Of a stretch of DNA of 64,000 bases, positions 35,101-42,911 are shown piece by piece. How positions within the stretch are numbered: position 1 is the stretch's first letter; the number at the start of each line of letters is the position of its first letter. Source of the DNA: Diphasiastrum complanatum (taxonomy: Eukaryota > Streptophyta > Lycopodiopsida > Lycopodiales > Lycopodiaceae); contig MU832144.1 of the NCBI GenBank assembly GCA_029204225.1, forward strand, positions 1-64,000, written 5' to 3'. The notes beneath the pieces were generated by a model, which worked only from the letters and a program-made list of their open reading frames with translations, was not told where the DNA came from and did not search any database. The position numbers were made by a program, and so were the translations under genes.

Positions 35101-35909
35101 CATTCTTTTCAGATTATCTTCTACAGGAGTTAGTCTTTTTGTGATAGTGTTTACGTATTTGGGTGTTGCATTATTCATTTAAAGTGCTGATAAGTTCTGT
35201 CATACTTGGCTTTTGTCAGGAGGGCACTCACAACACTCACTTTTGCTTACCTCAGGTAAAGTACATTCTCTGATTATCCTGGATATGCATTTTGAACTGT
35301 GCATGTTTTTGAGTAATGCTGTGGGGAAAGAATGACAGGTTTTCTTTTTCGGACACTTGCTTTGTAATGTAAGAGACTGTTTCTTTTATCCTTGAAATCA
35401 ACATTGATAATAGATATGATATTTTTTTCATTTTGCATATGTAGAGTTTGGAAGCAGTTAAAAGACTTTGTCCAAAGAAGGCATTCTTTGTGGGTATGAC
35501 TCATGAATTTGACCATGAACTGGTCAATGAGGAACTTGGAAGGTGGTCGGAAAGGTAATCTGTCTTTGGCATTTCCATGATACAGAAATTCTATGTGTGT
35601 TGCCTCTTACACTCTGTGATTTTGTGCACTTACTGCTGCTTGTGTTACATTCTGTGACTTTTTTAGGATTTTCAAGAAAGAGGCATCGTTCTTTTGTTAA
35701 ATCATATGTAAAATTGCATGCTGAGGGATGAAATAGATAGCTTAAATTGCAGTGGGATCATGACTTTATCATAACACTGTTGACCAACATTAATCTACGG
35801 ACTGCTACAATTTTAGATACTGATTCAGAGCTCAAAATTTTAATTTTGTAGGGAAGGGATTGAAGTACAACTTGCTTATGATGGCTTACGGATACTCGTT
35901 GACTTGTGA
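13339..35909 (+). CDS. Metallo-beta-lactamase-fold hydrolase gene (plant At1g30300-like), eight exons, 5' end missing
   Basis: Joined exons 13339-13474, 20435-20562, 21146-21293, 24016-24121, 31124-31182, 35220-35255, 35445-35554 and 35852-35909 give 781 bases with consistent phase at every junction and a TGA stop (259 residues plus the end of an earlier codon). All introns start GT and end AG. The protein carries the metal-binding signature LTHEHADAILGLDD, the later metal ligands in MHGEDY, YISDVSR and THEFDH, and the connecting strands of the PhnP/Lactamase_B_2-like family found across plants. Substrate is unknown; relatives include cyclic phosphodiesterases. Roughly 60-80 N-terminal residues are not found. 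Introns of 7.0, 0.6, 2.7, 7.0 and 4.0 kb are filled with transposons. All key residues are intact, so the gene is probably functional. Confidence 0.9.
13475..14190 (+). other. Hydrolase intron, no transposon recognised
   Basis: First 0.7 kb of a 7-kb intron. No coding similarity or repeat seen. A run of about 12 C lies at 14196-14207, near the border of the copia fragment that follows. Confidence 0.5.
14318..15639 (+). pseudogene. Copia C4 reverse transcriptase and RNase H
   Basis: After an in-frame TGA near 14315 the frame is open to 15639. It reads WVLVDLPHGKKAIGSKW, the RT palm (LDIKTTFLNGDLNEEVYL), then LYGLKQAPRMWYQK. The catalytic box reads YVDEF where copia RT has YVDD; C6 keeps YVDD. 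RNase H follows (FSDSDWGGDQDTRRSTSGHC, SSSEAEYRAIF, LNDSQSAIAIAQNPVFHARAKHIEIHYHF). The last five residues are read from LTR sequence after the deletion. Confidence 0.9.
15628..15918 (+). repeat. Truncated 3' LTR of copia C4
   Basis: 291 bases match, in reverse orientation, the C6 LTRs, from the word AGGGGTCTAATTTTG to the end GCTTTCCTACA. About 150 bases of the LTR start and the polypurine tract are deleted. A short (TC)n lies at 15814-15829, as in the C6 LTRs. Confidence 0.88.
15919..16486 (-). pseudogene. Unidentified ORF: Pro/Ser-rich N-terminus and C-terminal coiled coil, two in-frame stops
   Basis: One minus frame runs from the Met at about 16469 (MAPRKCGGGNSPRSPPRPAG) to the border of the C4 LTR. 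It passes through TAA (16172-16174) and one TAG (near 16108). The first 100 residues are rich in Pro, Ser, Thr and Gln. The last 60 (CQHRESYLEVENGKIKAKMR, then LQVEILGLKTELIEANDKLK) form a clear heptad-rich coiled coil. I do not recognise the family. The layout suits a retrotransposon gag or capsid-like protein; the repeat-bearing sequence upstream resembles an LTR-element leader. Its C-terminus was cut by the C4 LTR. Confidence 0.5.
16490..17100 (-). repeat. Repeat-bearing leader upstream of the unidentified ORF
   Basis: The plus strand repeats GCGATGGAG, GCGCTGGAA, GCAGCGATTTTC, CCATCGCTGGAGG and CCAGCGATGGCTG at intervals. The words resemble the CAGCGATT/CAGCGCTG cores in the G1 leader. 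A 105-codon minus ORF (16479-16796) crosses it and has no recognisable domain. Confidence 0.45.
17113..17158. repeat. (GA)n microsatellite, tail of LINE-A
   Basis: About 23 GA units. On the minus strand they are the (TC)n tail directly following ATTAATAAAGCTTT, the 3' end of LINE-A. Confidence 0.95.
17401..18940 (-). pseudogene. LINE-A reverse transcriptase and C-terminal domain
   Basis: Segments in several frames give DANDVVLLSPTREGLQRQ (the YADD box altered to DAND), then KTKVVIFNTSKSF, TALYASATWCTGLTSFDWAS, and MTTSNDSFIEL. A CX2C...H...C region follows around 17800-17890 (REDRICQLCSLLGAVETEEHF, ICPAY), typical of the zinc-finger end of plant L1-like ORF2. An acidic DDDDEDED patch and a Pro/Arg-rich tail end at 17401. 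Confidence 0.85.
18961..20434 (+). other. Hydrolase intron remainder, no feature recognised
   Basis: AT-rich intron sequence up to the acceptor before 20435. No ORF here shows family motifs. Confidence 0.5.
20435..20562 (+). CDS. Hydrolase exon with the HxHxD metal motif
   Basis: Acceptor TTGCAG ends at 20434; the donor is AG|GTTCTT. It encodes LILTHEHADAILGLDDIR and then the family stretch VQPYNPFNMIEPMPVFLS. HxHxD is the first metal-binding motif of metallo-beta-lactamase folds. The last two bases begin a split codon. Confidence 0.92.
20563..21145 (+). other. Hydrolase intron, no transposon recognised
   Basis: AT-rich 583-base intron with ordinary splice ends. No further feature seen. Confidence 0.6.
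21146..21293 (+). CDS. Hydrolase exon
   Basis: Acceptor TTCAG, donor CCA|GTTCGT. It encodes FPYLVQKSLKEGQEIRRVAQ, then LQWHVIKSS and AAGLQFISLP, the middle strand-rich part of the fold. The phase matches both neighbours. Confidence 0.9.
21546..22018 (+). pseudogene. LINE reverse transcriptase fragment (LINE-B)
   Basis: Frame 21745-22014 reads YVGDVVFLCDTRCSLQQHLD and LINLDKTKLRLL, the L1-type YADDVVLL...LN.NKTK region with the second Asp box altered (GD). Frame 21546-21785 supplies an upstream WFTQECKETKELL stretch. It lies in a hydrolase intron, sense to the gene, with both ends missing. Confidence 0.7.
22019..23124 (+). other. Hydrolase intron, no gene recognised
   Basis: AT-rich, with short low-complexity TACATAC/ACTATAG-type words around 22600-22720. 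No coding similarity. Confidence 0.5.
23125..23310 (-). pseudogene. Copia RNase H fragment
   Basis: The minus strand reads GYVDVDWARDAEDRRSTTGY followed by VFSLGSSDISW, the copia RNase H core (Y.D.DWA...RRSTSG). It degenerates within 60 codons. No LTR or other element part is attached. Confidence 0.75.
23450..23708 (+). mobile_element. LINE 3' UTR and (TC)n tail
   Basis: The end TAAGACATTAATAAAGCTTTC followed by (TTTC)n(TC)n is almost identical to the LINE-A end read on the minus strand. The preceding GGAGACRTTTTTTCATACGC-like stretch also matches. It is a very short 5'-truncated LINE of the LINE-A family. Confidence 0.78.
23675..23744. repeat. Compound (TC)n(CA)n microsatellite
   Basis: TTTC and TC units to 23708, then CA units to about 23744 with one CCC interruption. 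Confidence 0.93.
24016..24121 (+). CDS. Hydrolase exon with second metal-ligand region
   Basis: Acceptor GTGTAG, donor G|GTAAGA. It encodes VMHGEDYVSLGFLFG and KIAYISDVSRIPLEIEN. The His of MHGEDY and the Asp of YISDVSR are the expected metal ligands. Confidence 0.92.
24615..24702. repeat. 44-bp tandem duplication
   Basis: The unit beginning CGAATGTCTAAATGATAGCC and ending GATTAGGGCAA occurs twice head to tail (24615-24658 and 24659-24702) with no difference seen. Confidence 0.9.
24703..25339 (+). other. Hydrolase intron, possible diverged LTR
   Basis: No gene. The left part of the C5 5' LTR should lie here if it matched the 838-bp 3' LTR, but I see no convincing similarity before about 25340. 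Confidence 0.4.
25340..25790 (+). repeat. 5' LTR of copia C5 (3' half only recognisable)
   Basis: From ACTAGTATGAATAGTTAATC to the end CTTCTTCCAACA the sequence follows the last 560 bases of the LTR at 28981-29818, with many differences. The left half is diverged or lost. Confidence 0.7.
25791..25802 (+). other. Primer binding site of copia C5
   Basis: TGGTATCAAAGC, one change from the tRNA-iMet consensus, directly after the LTR. Confidence 0.82.
25924..26470 (+). pseudogene. Copia C5 gag, interrupted by a MITE
   Basis: Starting at ATG 25924 and after a frameshift, the copia gag SVLIANELWDVVTSIEVKLE, then KDGKAFALIILNISDT is readable. It is broken at 26142 by a 202-bp insertion. After 26353 the same gene resumes with the equivalent of QIGHVSEAHTSKEVWDIVS. 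The zinc knuckle and protease are not found downstream. Confidence 0.83.
26143..26344. mobile_element. MITE-1, hAT-like, with GGTTCGAACC palindromes
   Basis: This 202-bp insertion is flanked by perfect 8-bp duplications AGATACAC (26135-26142 and 26345-26352). Removing it and one duplication restores the gag frame against the C2 and C8 copies. The ends CATAGTTGC and (reverse complement) TAATGTTGC form a short imperfect inverted repeat. The interior repeats GGTTCGAACC/CGGTTCGAAC palindromes around an A12 run. The 8-bp duplication suggests the hAT superfamily. There is no coding capacity. Confidence 0.85.
27020..27365 (+). pseudogene. Copia C5 integrase fragment
   Basis: Broken frames give a zinc-binding remnant and KPFFRSSHK-like sequence, then LGAKYFITFIDEQ and FNLFRQFKERAELKTGKRIK. 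This is the beginning of the copia integrase core. The remainder, including the catalytic Asp and Glu region, is deleted. Confidence 0.72.
27430..28260 (+). pseudogene. Copia C5 reverse transcriptase
   Basis: Frames 27460-27744, 27784-28086 and 28049-28261 give SVIDCKWIFKIKYKVDGSID, the palm (LEIHQMDV then a TAG stop, IAYLNGDIEEDIYM), LYGLKQSARAWLQR, and the intact catalytic box TLYVDDTLLF. The connection IQIQRDKEKKLIYVTQRRYI follows. One nonsense codon near 27742 and one frameshift near 28045 disrupt it. Confidence 0.9.
28290..28970 (+). pseudogene. Copia C5 RNase H
   Basis: Plus-strand frames give MYMMIYTRPNIAFAV, SDVSWARDVDTRRSTSGFTF, SIALSSTEAEYI, LCDNQSAIALSANP and ADIFTKAL, the standard copia RNase H order up to the polypurine tract. 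Several frameshifts occur, for example after ANPRF. Confidence 0.86.
28972..28980 (+). other. Polypurine tract of copia C5
   Basis: AAGGAGGAG directly before TGTTGGATTA. Confidence 0.8.
28981..29818 (+). repeat. 3' LTR of copia C5
   Basis: The 838-bp block starts TGTTGGATTATTCTCC after the polypurine tract and ends TTCTTCCAACA. Its 3' half matches 25340-25790. Confidence 0.82.
30040..30168 (+). repeat. Extra copy of the C5-family LTR end
   Basis: From ATCTCAATAGTTTTGTTCGA to TTCTTCCAACG this closely matches 25660-25790. The following GAGAATCAGAGCAG is a damaged primer site. It is a truncated third copy, about 220 bases after the complete 3' LTR. Confidence 0.78.
30581..30971. mobile_element. 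MITE-2, foldback element with ends like MITE-1
   Basis: The ends are CATAGTTGTAGC and (reverse complement) CATAGTTGCAACG, as in MITE-1. Arms 30664-30752 and 30804-30888 are reverse complements over about 85 bases with few mismatches, so the transcript would fold into a long hairpin. The flanks share TATGGAA, but the exact duplication is unclear. No ORF with coding potential. Confidence 0.82.
31124..31182 (+). CDS. Hydrolase exon (59 bases)
   Basis: Acceptor TTTATAG, donor AAG|GTTGTG. It encodes VISKQGAGPVDVLILDTLYK, with the family's DVLILD strand. Its 2-base start completes the Val codon begun at 24121. Confidence 0.9.
31183..31970 (+). other. Hydrolase intron, no feature recognised
   Basis: Plain AT-rich intron before the C6 insertion. 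Confidence 0.5.
31976..32415 (-). repeat. 3' LTR of copia C6
   Basis: 440 bp. On the plus strand it starts TGTAGGAAAGCAAGAG and ends ATTTCTAACA. Compared with the 5' LTR it lacks about 13 bases (GGTTAACCACTTA) and has several substitutions and a different (GA)n length. Confidence 0.95.
32416..32426 (-). other. Polypurine tract of copia C6
   Basis: Minus strand TTTAAGGAGGG immediately before the LTR start TGTTAG. Confidence 0.75.
32453..33540 (-). pseudogene. Copia C6 reverse transcriptase (C-terminal part) and RNase H
   Basis: Minus frames 33090-33422 and 32453-33160 read LYVDDIIITGSNEQQ (catalytic Asp pair intact), LEFVQEGAGIFISQKRYIGQ, CNSRPDISYSVSLMSQFMHA, SDSDWGGNQDTRRSTSGHC and the C-terminal ERLHDGDILLEYCPTEDNIA, LPRVRFEAL, which C4 has lost. 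Two 4-base changes relative to C4 break the frame: a missing TCAA near 33450 and a duplicated ATGT near 33097. Confidence 0.92.
33541..33877 (-). other. C6 leader and deleted interior
   Basis: Between primer site and RT, about 340 bases with no gag, protease or integrase motif. The unit GGGCGCC recurs (for example near 33626, 33734 and 33844). Confidence 0.6.
33879..33890 (-). other. Primer binding site of copia C6
   Basis: Minus strand TGGTATCAGAGC, perfect and directly beside the 5' LTR. Confidence 0.92.
33891..34340 (-). repeat. 5' LTR of copia C6
   Basis: 450 bp, partner of 31976-32415. It begins TGTAGGAAAGCAAGAG on the plus strand and ends TCTAACA before the CTGTC duplication. Confidence 0.95.
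34346..35219 (+). other. Hydrolase intron, no feature recognised
   Basis: AT-rich intron up to the acceptor before the 36-base exon. Confidence 0.5.
35220..35255 (+). CDS. Hydrolase micro-exon (36 bases)
   Basis: Acceptor TTTGTCAG, donor CAG|GTAAAG. Twelve codons read EGTHNTHFCLPQ, the conserved SHNTH...PQ stretch of the family. Confidence 0.88.
35445..35554 (+). CDS. Hydrolase exon with THEFDH motif
   Basis: Acceptor TATGTAG, donor AAAG|GTAATC. It encodes SLEAVKRLCPKKAFFVGMT and then HEFDHELVNEELGRWSE. The His of GMTHEFDH is the C-terminal metal ligand. Confidence 0.92.
35852..35909 (+). CDS. Hydrolase last exon and stop
   Basis: Acceptor TTTTGTAG. It encodes EGIEVQLAYDGLRILVDL followed by TGA (35907-35909), the usual C-terminus of the family. 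Confidence 0.92.
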
Positions 35910-36554
35910 TTTGGTCAGCACTGCTGCTTTGAAAAATTTCCTGCAAACAAATATTCTCTTGCACTCTACCTGGGTGGCAAATATCTTTTGGCATCTGGCC
36001 TGGATTATCCAGCATCAGTCTCGGGCGTTGTTGCAGCATAATATATGTTCAAATTACGTGAGCTTCATTATTGACACTGCAATTTTGGCATTCCCTTCCA
36101 CACCAGAATACAAAAAATTCATGCTCTTGACAAAATTGACATATAGGCTTACATTCAATACATCTCATTCTTCCATTTGAAGCTTTAGTCTAGTTGTGTA
36201 GCTTTACATGACTAGACTAATGATCTGAATATGAATTTTAGCTAACATGCAATAGCATCTTCAATGAGCCTCTTTGGAGGATTGCAATTTGCATAAACAA
36301 GCTTATCCAAAATCCCTCTGCTGTTCATTTTTAGAAACCCTATTTTAGGTGTTTATGGGGGCGGCCATATTATGAATTGCAGCAACGGGACTATGCGACT
36401 AGCAGTATAAACAGGTTCACTCAGTTTTGCTGTTAATTTATGGGATAAAGCCATAACTTCGAGCTACATGGACTTTTCATATTAACTCAGTATTTTTTTT
36501 ATCTCTGTTCAGCAAAAACTCCAACCCCCACCTTAACGTTGAGGAAATGCCCCC
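35910..36554 (+). other. Probable 3' UTR and downstream flank of the hydrolase
   Basis: Follows the TGA at 35909. No canonical AATAAA close by. The 106-codon plus ORF that crosses the stop is the out-of-frame continuation and is not a gene. Confidence 0.4.
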
Positions 36555-36570
36555 GTGTGTGTGTGTGTGT

Positions 36571-36641
<71 letters not shown>

Positions 36642-36643
36642 AC
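36555..36643. repeat. (GT)n(CT)n(CA)n compound microsatellite
   Basis: About 10 GT, 22 CT and 13 CA units. The outer GT and CA tracts can pair with each other, leaving CT as loop. Confidence 0.95.
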
Positions 36644-37700
<1,057 letters not shown>

Positions 37701-38039
37701 TATGGTTCCTCCTCGCGCCACTGCTGGTCGCCAAACCTCTCGCTCTCCTACCCGCTACCACCTCAACTCCCTCCCTCGTTGATTCATCACCCCCCTCTCA
37801 CTGATCCCTCACCCCCCCTCGTTGATTCCCCACCCCTCGCTATGGTTCTACCCTCCCTCGTTGTTGGATATTCACCTTCCCTCGCTGCTGGATGGTCACC
37901 CTCCCTCGCTAACTACCTATCTGCCACCCCCGATGATGGTTGCTCACCCTCCCTCGCTGAATGCCCACCTCTACTCTTCGTTGAAGGCCCACCCTCCCTC
38001 ACTACAGTTCCGCCCCTCCCGTTCTATTGTCCAATGATG

Positions 38040-38930
38040 TGGTAGCGATGCCTGCTGACTTGTCACCACCCCCTGCCCCGCAGGCAGAGCAGCTTGCCTA
38101 CGTGGCAGCAGCTGTCCAATCATGTCCGTTGATTCCACCATCTTCTGCCCATTTTGCTCCCGATTTGGCTTCTCTTCTGTCTTCTGGCCCTACTTTTCCC
38201 GCACCTATCGGTGCTCACTCTTCTTCTTTCCCGACAACACAATTTACAACGAATATCCCATATACGCTTTTCAAATCGACCGAACTTTTTTCCTCTTGGC
38301 AAATCAATTAAATCAAGGCACATTTTCAGTTTTTGTGGCATGAAATCTCATAGCTGAAAGGAACAGTTACCTCTCTGATCAATGAGAAAAACATATTGCA
38401 GTCCAAGATGGCATCACTTGAACAATCCATCGGGATCAAGCAGGCTGCAGCTTCGGAATCCACCACCAATATGATACGGGAGCTAGAAACCAAGATTGAA
38501 AAGCAACAAGAAGAGGCCCTGTCTTGGGCATCTGTTTTGAAAAAGGGCACCAAACCAAGCGCCCCCATCTCCTCGGTTATCTCAGCCACCATCTCGGAAG
38601 AGAAATCTTGAGACCAGAAAGCTCATAACATTAGAGTTCGCGGAATCCCGGATATACAAGATGCCAACGCTTTCTCGACACCACTCTCGGGCACAGGACA
38701 GAAGGGTTGGACACCGCATGGAGGACTACTAGAGATGCAGCCACACTCATTATCCGTTTCACTTCCCTTGAGAGTCACCGAGATGATTTGCGGTGTAGAG
38801 CTAAGCTACGTGGTACCACCATCTATATGGATGACGACCTCACATATATCCAGGTGGAGGAGAGGCGTAAGGCAGACGAGTCATTTATCGAGATGGACGA
38901 GTGCGCTTTCTTGACAGCGCTCCTAGTAGC
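38040..38930 (+). pseudogene. LINE-C ORF1 (coiled coil and RRM)
   Basis: Frame 38027-38311 gives a Pro/Ser-rich N-terminus. Frame 38396-38611 gives the coiled coil SKMASLEQSIGIKQAAASES, then NMIRELETKIEKQQEEALSW. After a frame change comes the RRM-like part: HNIRVRGIPDIQDAN, then ATLIIRFTSLESHRDDLRC and LRGTTIYMDDDLTYIQVEER. This is the arrangement of L1-type ORF1 RNA chaperones. Confidence 0.78.
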
Positions 38931-40610
38931 TCTCAGTGCTAGGGATTTGGGGTCCGCCGGTTCGGGAGTGCCTCGGGGCCCCATCCACACCCGCTCCCTG
39001 CTCATTCAAAGACTTTGTGACCTTGGTTTCTCCACATATATTGTTCTAGCAGTGATGGCTCTTTATGAGAAGGTCTTGGGATGTTTTTGACAGGGCAGTG
39101 GCCTATCTGATCACATTTGGAGCACCATTGGGGTGAAACAGAGATGTTCTCTTTCACTGATTCTCTTTGGACTGTACATTGATGAGTTAGAGCGAGTCAT
39201 CTTACAGTGTGGCGGGGCTGGTTGTAGACTTGGCACTATTCTGATTGCTATTCTCCTCTATGCGGATGAGGTGGTACTAGTATCCCCGACCAGAGAGGGA
39301 TTACAGAGGCAGCTGAATTGTTTACAGGGATTTTGTACTAGATAGGGATTGGGGGTGAACACTGCGAAGACCAAGGTTATGGTCTTCAATACTTCTCGAG
39401 CCTTCATGCAGCGCTAGGAGCTCATCTTGGATGGACAGGCCTTAGAGGTCGTTTCCTCTTATACTTATATGGGGATACTCTTTTCTGGTCCTACCTTCAG
39501 CATGCGACAAGCTGTATCCACCCGACTTGGGAAGGGGCACTCCTCTCTTGTTCAGCTTGAGCGGTTCTATGGATTTTCGTAGCGTTTCTCAAAAATGTAC
39601 TTATTTATTTATTCATTTTTATTTTATAATTTATGGGCAATATGGGTATCAAATTAATGCTCTAATTAAGGGCAATATATTTATATAGGTTGCCGAATGG
39701 TTTGGGTACAAGAATGGTCCAGTTCAGGTGCATTAACTCCCAGATTTAGGGGTTAGGTCCTTTAAAATAAAAAATTAGAATGGCTTGTCGTGTTTAGAGG
39801 AGGATCTCTCTCTAAACATTCTGAGTCTGATGACGAGATCGACATTCCTACACGGCCGCCTAGGCCTCGTAGATAGCTTCTGTACATGGCCCAGGTTGGG
39901 GGCACTTTATTCCTGTTTCTAAGATTTCAGTGTGGCGGCATTGTCTAGCCCGGGTTGTGGGCATTCATACTTTTCTCTGCCAGCTTGCCATGTCTTTCTT
40001 TTACAGCTATTTACAACTATTTCTTTATGTGTTTTACTTGGCCCGGGTTGTGGGCTTTGATGAGTCACTTAGTTCTGCCATGTTTAGATTTCCTGTTTTT
40101 TCACATTGTCCGCTCATGGACTAAGCTCCCAACACCAACTAGAGAGGTTTTGTTTTCGGAAGTTCATTTGGGATGCCCCGAGTAAGTGTCAACACCTTGA
40201 TATTCTTGTTATTCCCACAACATTTTATACAGTAGAGACATGGTGTATAGGTCTCACTACATTTGATTGGGCTAGTATTTCATGCTTGCAAATCGTTATG
40301 CTATTACATATGATATGGGCTAAGCCCTTCGTCCCACATCGGATCATTTTGGCGGAGTTTGTAGTTTCACCTTTATAGCTTGACACTATCTTTCGATTTA
40401 TCATGTTTATTAAGAGAGTCAGATTGTGTTCCTTGGATGAGCAGAGATACACACAGGCAACACTCACTTCATCTCATCAACTTCACAACCATGGTTTTAA
40501 ATTATCATGGTTCTCTCAGACCTCTCGCTTGCTTACACATTTGGCATTTCTATCACAGATCTCCCATCGAGTACCCATGACTACATCAAACAATTTTTAT
40601 ACATAACATA
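38930..40610 (+). pseudogene. LINE-C ORF2 reverse transcriptase pieces
   Basis: After FIEMDE of ORF1 the sequence joins RT: VMALYEKVLGCF, VKQRCSLSLILFGLYIDELE, then the box LLYADEVVLVSPTREGLQRQ (second Asp replaced by Glu) and KTKVMVFNTSRAF. A TAG follows CLQGFCTR. After the insertion the C-terminal part continues to about 40610. Endonuclease and RT fingers are deleted. Confidence 0.83.
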
Positions 40611-41078
40611 TCTTGATCGAGCATATTAGGTCCAATTAGAAAAAATCGACTATTATCGGACTCATTTTTTAAAGAGGGATTTGACTTAGTCATTCATGTT
40701 CTGATACAAATCAGACTTTGAATAACTATTCTTATCAATAAAAAAACGATTTGTCACTATAGGCTTGGGTTGATTGGTCATAACTCCAATTGATGGGAGA
40801 TTATTTTTCAGATTAAGCCTAAGAATGTAGGTAGGTGAGTGTTGAGGTTTAAGGCATGGTGGTTTGGGACACCATGGCTTATCGGAGATTAGAGTTTGCT
40901 TTATGGTGGTCTATGGCTCCAGTGCATGGGAAAGAGGTGGAAGTACTTCTATGGGCGGTAATGTAGTGCTTGTCACCTGATTGTGTCTTAGCAATGAATG
41001 GATTCGACGATGGGGTTTCTAACACAACTCATACGTATCTATACCTCTAACATAGCGAAGAATACTCTTCGTAGCTTT
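40611..41078. other. No feature recognised
   Basis: No family motif seen between LINE-C and the copia RT fragment. Confidence 0.45.
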
Positions 41079-42060
41079 TCAATGCGTCTCCCTAGGTGTA
41101 GCCATAAATTTACTTACAAGACTGACAACATAACTTATGTGAGGATGACTAGTGGTAAGATAAATGGGACAACCAACTAATTGATGAAATAGTGTAGCGT
41201 CAACTAGTTTACTCTTATTCTCATGAGATAATTTCTTATCAACCTCCATAGACGTAGAAACTAGCTTACTATCACACATTTTGAAATGCTCTCTCCTTCA
41301 CATACTTTGTCTACATGAGTGCGATACATTCATGCCAGTGCCAAATTTCCACTCCCAAACAATAGTGCATCAATCCAAGATCAATCGTGTCAAAGTTGGA
41401 AGATAAATTCTTCTAGATTGCACTAATCAAACATTTATCATTACTTGTGATAATGAGGTCATCTACAAACAGCACGATCAGGTGATGCTAGAATCTCGCG
41501 CAAAATAGTAAAGATTGAAATCAGAAAAAGTGCGTACCAAACCTCTAGATAGGAGATACTCATCAAAGTGGCTATGCCAAGCATGAGGTGCTTGCTTCAA
41601 TCCATACAAGGCTTTCTTCAACTTACATACTTTGTGTTATGTGCCTCATGTCACAAAGCCATTTGGCTGCTACATATAAATTTTCTCTTCAAGTTTGTCG
41701 TTCAGAAAAGCGGACTTTACAACCATTTGATGCAGATTCTATCCAAACAACGCCGCCAAGCAATTACCATGTGAAGTGTGTTCCATTTAGCCACAAGAGC
41801 GAATGTCTCCTCGCAGTGAATGCCCTTATTCTATGCATATCCATTTACCACAAGCCTCACTTTGTGTTTCACAAGAGTGCCTTCGGCATTGTACTTCGTC
41901 TTGTTTCCAATGAGTTTCTTACCATCTGGAAGATCCACTATCTCCCAAGTATCATGGCGTTTGATGGAATCTCCTCTTGCATTGCTTTTTGAAAATCTCT
42001 TGATCCTTGGGCTCCTCAAAGCAAGAGGACTCACTTGACTCAACAACGTGGCTCATAAGT
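41079..42060 (-). pseudogene. Copia C7 reverse transcriptase fragment
   Basis: Minus-strand frames give HDTWEIVDLPDGKKLIGNK, VVNGYA then NKGIHCEETFALVAKWNTLH, FVDDLIITSNDKCL-like sequence, IDLGLMHYCLGVEIW-like sequence, and VSTSMEVDKKLSHENKS, HPHISYVVSLVSKFMA. Many stops and frameshifts. Gag, integrase, RNase H and LTRs were not found with it. Confidence 0.82.
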
Positions 42061-42099
42061 GCTAGATTGACCATATATTTATTACGTCTTTTCTTCTCG

Positions 42100-42560
42100 C
42101 GTGTAGAGCGACATAGCTCTATTCCTTGTTTACTAGATTTTGCTACCTCTTGTTTTGCACTCTCCAGCAATCTGAGATCATTTAATTGTCTCCAAAAATC
42201 ATTTATAGTCATGAATAGCAGAGTCGCATCGTCTACATAAAAAAGGATGGCAATCAAAATATCACCAAGCTTGCAACATGCACCACCACACTATTCAATA
42301 ACTCTCTCAAGCTCATCAATATGAAATTGAAATTGAGTGGGTGAGAGGAAACAACCATGCTTTACTCCAATGGTAGTCCATATCTGCTATGAAATGTCGA
42401 CGTCACTCCAAAAACAACCAAAAATTATCTCATAAAGTGCCATCACCACTAGAATCATATTAGTGGAGAAACCAAAATCACGTAGTTATGGATGAGAAGG
42501 GACTATGGAACAGAGTCAATGGCTTTCTTGAAGTCAACAAAACAACAATTGTTCTCTCCT
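42100..42560 (-). pseudogene. LINE-D reverse transcriptase fragment
   Basis: The minus strand reads FVDFKKAIDSVP, then in other frames a VMALYE-like and IGVKH.C.LSPT.F.FHIDELE stretch, and AILFYVDDATLLF (YADD box as YVDD). The order and words match LINE-C. It is fused on its left to copia C7. Confidence 0.72.
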
Positions 42561-42791
42561 ATGTTTGGCTTCCTCGATGATATAGCATTTGGACGGATGC
42601 AATTTAAGAAATGTCTCTTGACATCGTCTTAAAGTCTTTTCTAATGCATCTAAATGATATGATACAGAAGTTTCCTTGATAGGTAAGGTGAGTATTGGAC
42701 TACCCTCAAAGACGCTCTCATCAATCGTTTCAAACCTTCTAAACTGACTCAAAGCCCATTCATCCAAATCACACATATTAAGATGCATCAC
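42560..42791 (-). pseudogene. Gypsy reverse transcriptase scrap
   Basis: Minus frame 42534-42791 reads HLDALEKTLRRCQETFLKLHPSKC, which follows the catalytic box in Ty3/gypsy RT (HL..L...F.RL...L.L.P.KC). No catalytic residues remain. Confidence 0.6.
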
Positions 42792-42911
42792 GAAGAGTCT
42801 GTTAGAAGCTACATTGAGCGAGCAAAGGCCGAGTCACCTTTGATAATAGTGACAGTTCCGTTACTATTCATTCATCTAGAAAATTCAAACTCCCACGCTT
42901 CCATGACACTG

